Below are positions 63,943 to 64,000 of a stretch of DNA of 64,000 bases, one piece after another (the first letter of the stretch is position 1; each line of letters starts with the position of its first letter). Below the pieces are notes generated by a model. It saw nothing but the letters and a program-made list of their open reading frames with translations. It was not told the DNA's origin and made no database searches. Origin of the DNA: an uncultured Alphaproteobacteria bacterium (GTDB lineage: Bacteria; Pseudomonadota; Alphaproteobacteria; Rhodobacterales; Rhodobacteraceae). The position numbers were made by a program, and so were the translations under genes. The stretch lies in the NCBI GenBank assembly GCA_902537215.1, contig CACBAM010000004.1:1-64000 (forward strand), given 5' to 3'.

Positions 63943-64000
63943 TAGCAAAGTGTCATGTTTATCTTTATTTTTAGCAAAATTACTTTTTTACGGGTCTAGC

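Overview
The window is a dense stretch of AT-rich chromosome from an alphaproteobacterium, most likely a low-GC, streamlined marine lineage. This rests on alphaproteobacterial gene orders: purL-bolA-grxD; zapA and a DUF4164 coiled-coil gene divergent from tkt; pgk, an FtsB-like gene, then pdhA-pdhB-pdhC with a lipoyl domain on E1-beta; fabD-fabG-acpP-fabF-mltG; rpsF-rpsR-rplI-dnaB-alr; der, a BamB-like gene and a YfgM-like gene; yajC-secD-secF; rplM-rpsI. Genes abut or overlap by a few bases, TTG and GTG starts are common, and no tRNA, rRNA, CRISPR array or transposase is visible. The exact clade cannot be fixed from the sequence alone.

Region 1 (1-53 kb) is mostly core metabolism and cell biology: the C-terminal part of a membrane pyrophosphatase with the signature of the K+-dependent subfamily; carA, pyrG and purL (nucleotides); ilvC, cysE and argC (amino acids); tkt, pgk and pyruvate dehydrogenase (carbon); the fatty-acid synthesis cluster; ribosomal proteins and DnaB; MlaE/MlaF lipid transport; Der; an envelope and secretion block (BamB-like, YfgM-like, Atm1-type exporter, LysM protein, SecDF-YajC); iron superoxide dismutase; and accessory enzymes (two acyl-CoA ligases, several SDRs, a P1 peptidase, a class V aminotransferase). 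The pyruvate dehydrogenase E2 has no lipoyl domain, so the only one encoded in this locus is on E1-beta.

Region 2 (about 53.3-62.97 kb) is an accessory island immediately downstream of rpsI. It carries small proteins, many too short for routine gene calling: cupin, methyltransferases, a GST plus HCCA-isomerase pair, NTF2-like and ferredoxin-like-fold proteins, a zinc-ribbon microprotein and a single-span membrane peptide. The enoyl-CoA hydratase gene at its left edge has a one-base frameshift near its start.

The most unusual structure is in this island. Three copies of a long non-coding repeat lie in the same orientation: A at about 57.17-57.56 kb, B at 58.88-59.34 kb, and C at 62.82-62.99 kb, which runs into the 3' end of rpsI. 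Copy B contains a dead but intact rpsI tail encoding RSFQFSKR-stop that differs from the live tail only at synonymous positions. Copy A contains a more decayed tail. On the minus strand each copy then leads into the first codons of a small ORF (M[I/V]ENT...) whose continuation differs, and copies A and B are preceded by a conserved 31-codon ORF and a perfect 14-base palindrome. The layout looks like successive insertion of modules at the 3' end of rpsI, each insertion supplying a new tail and displacing the old one. No integrase is visible in the window.

Region 3 (62.97-64 kb) is rpsI-rplM with a candidate promoter upstream of rplM.
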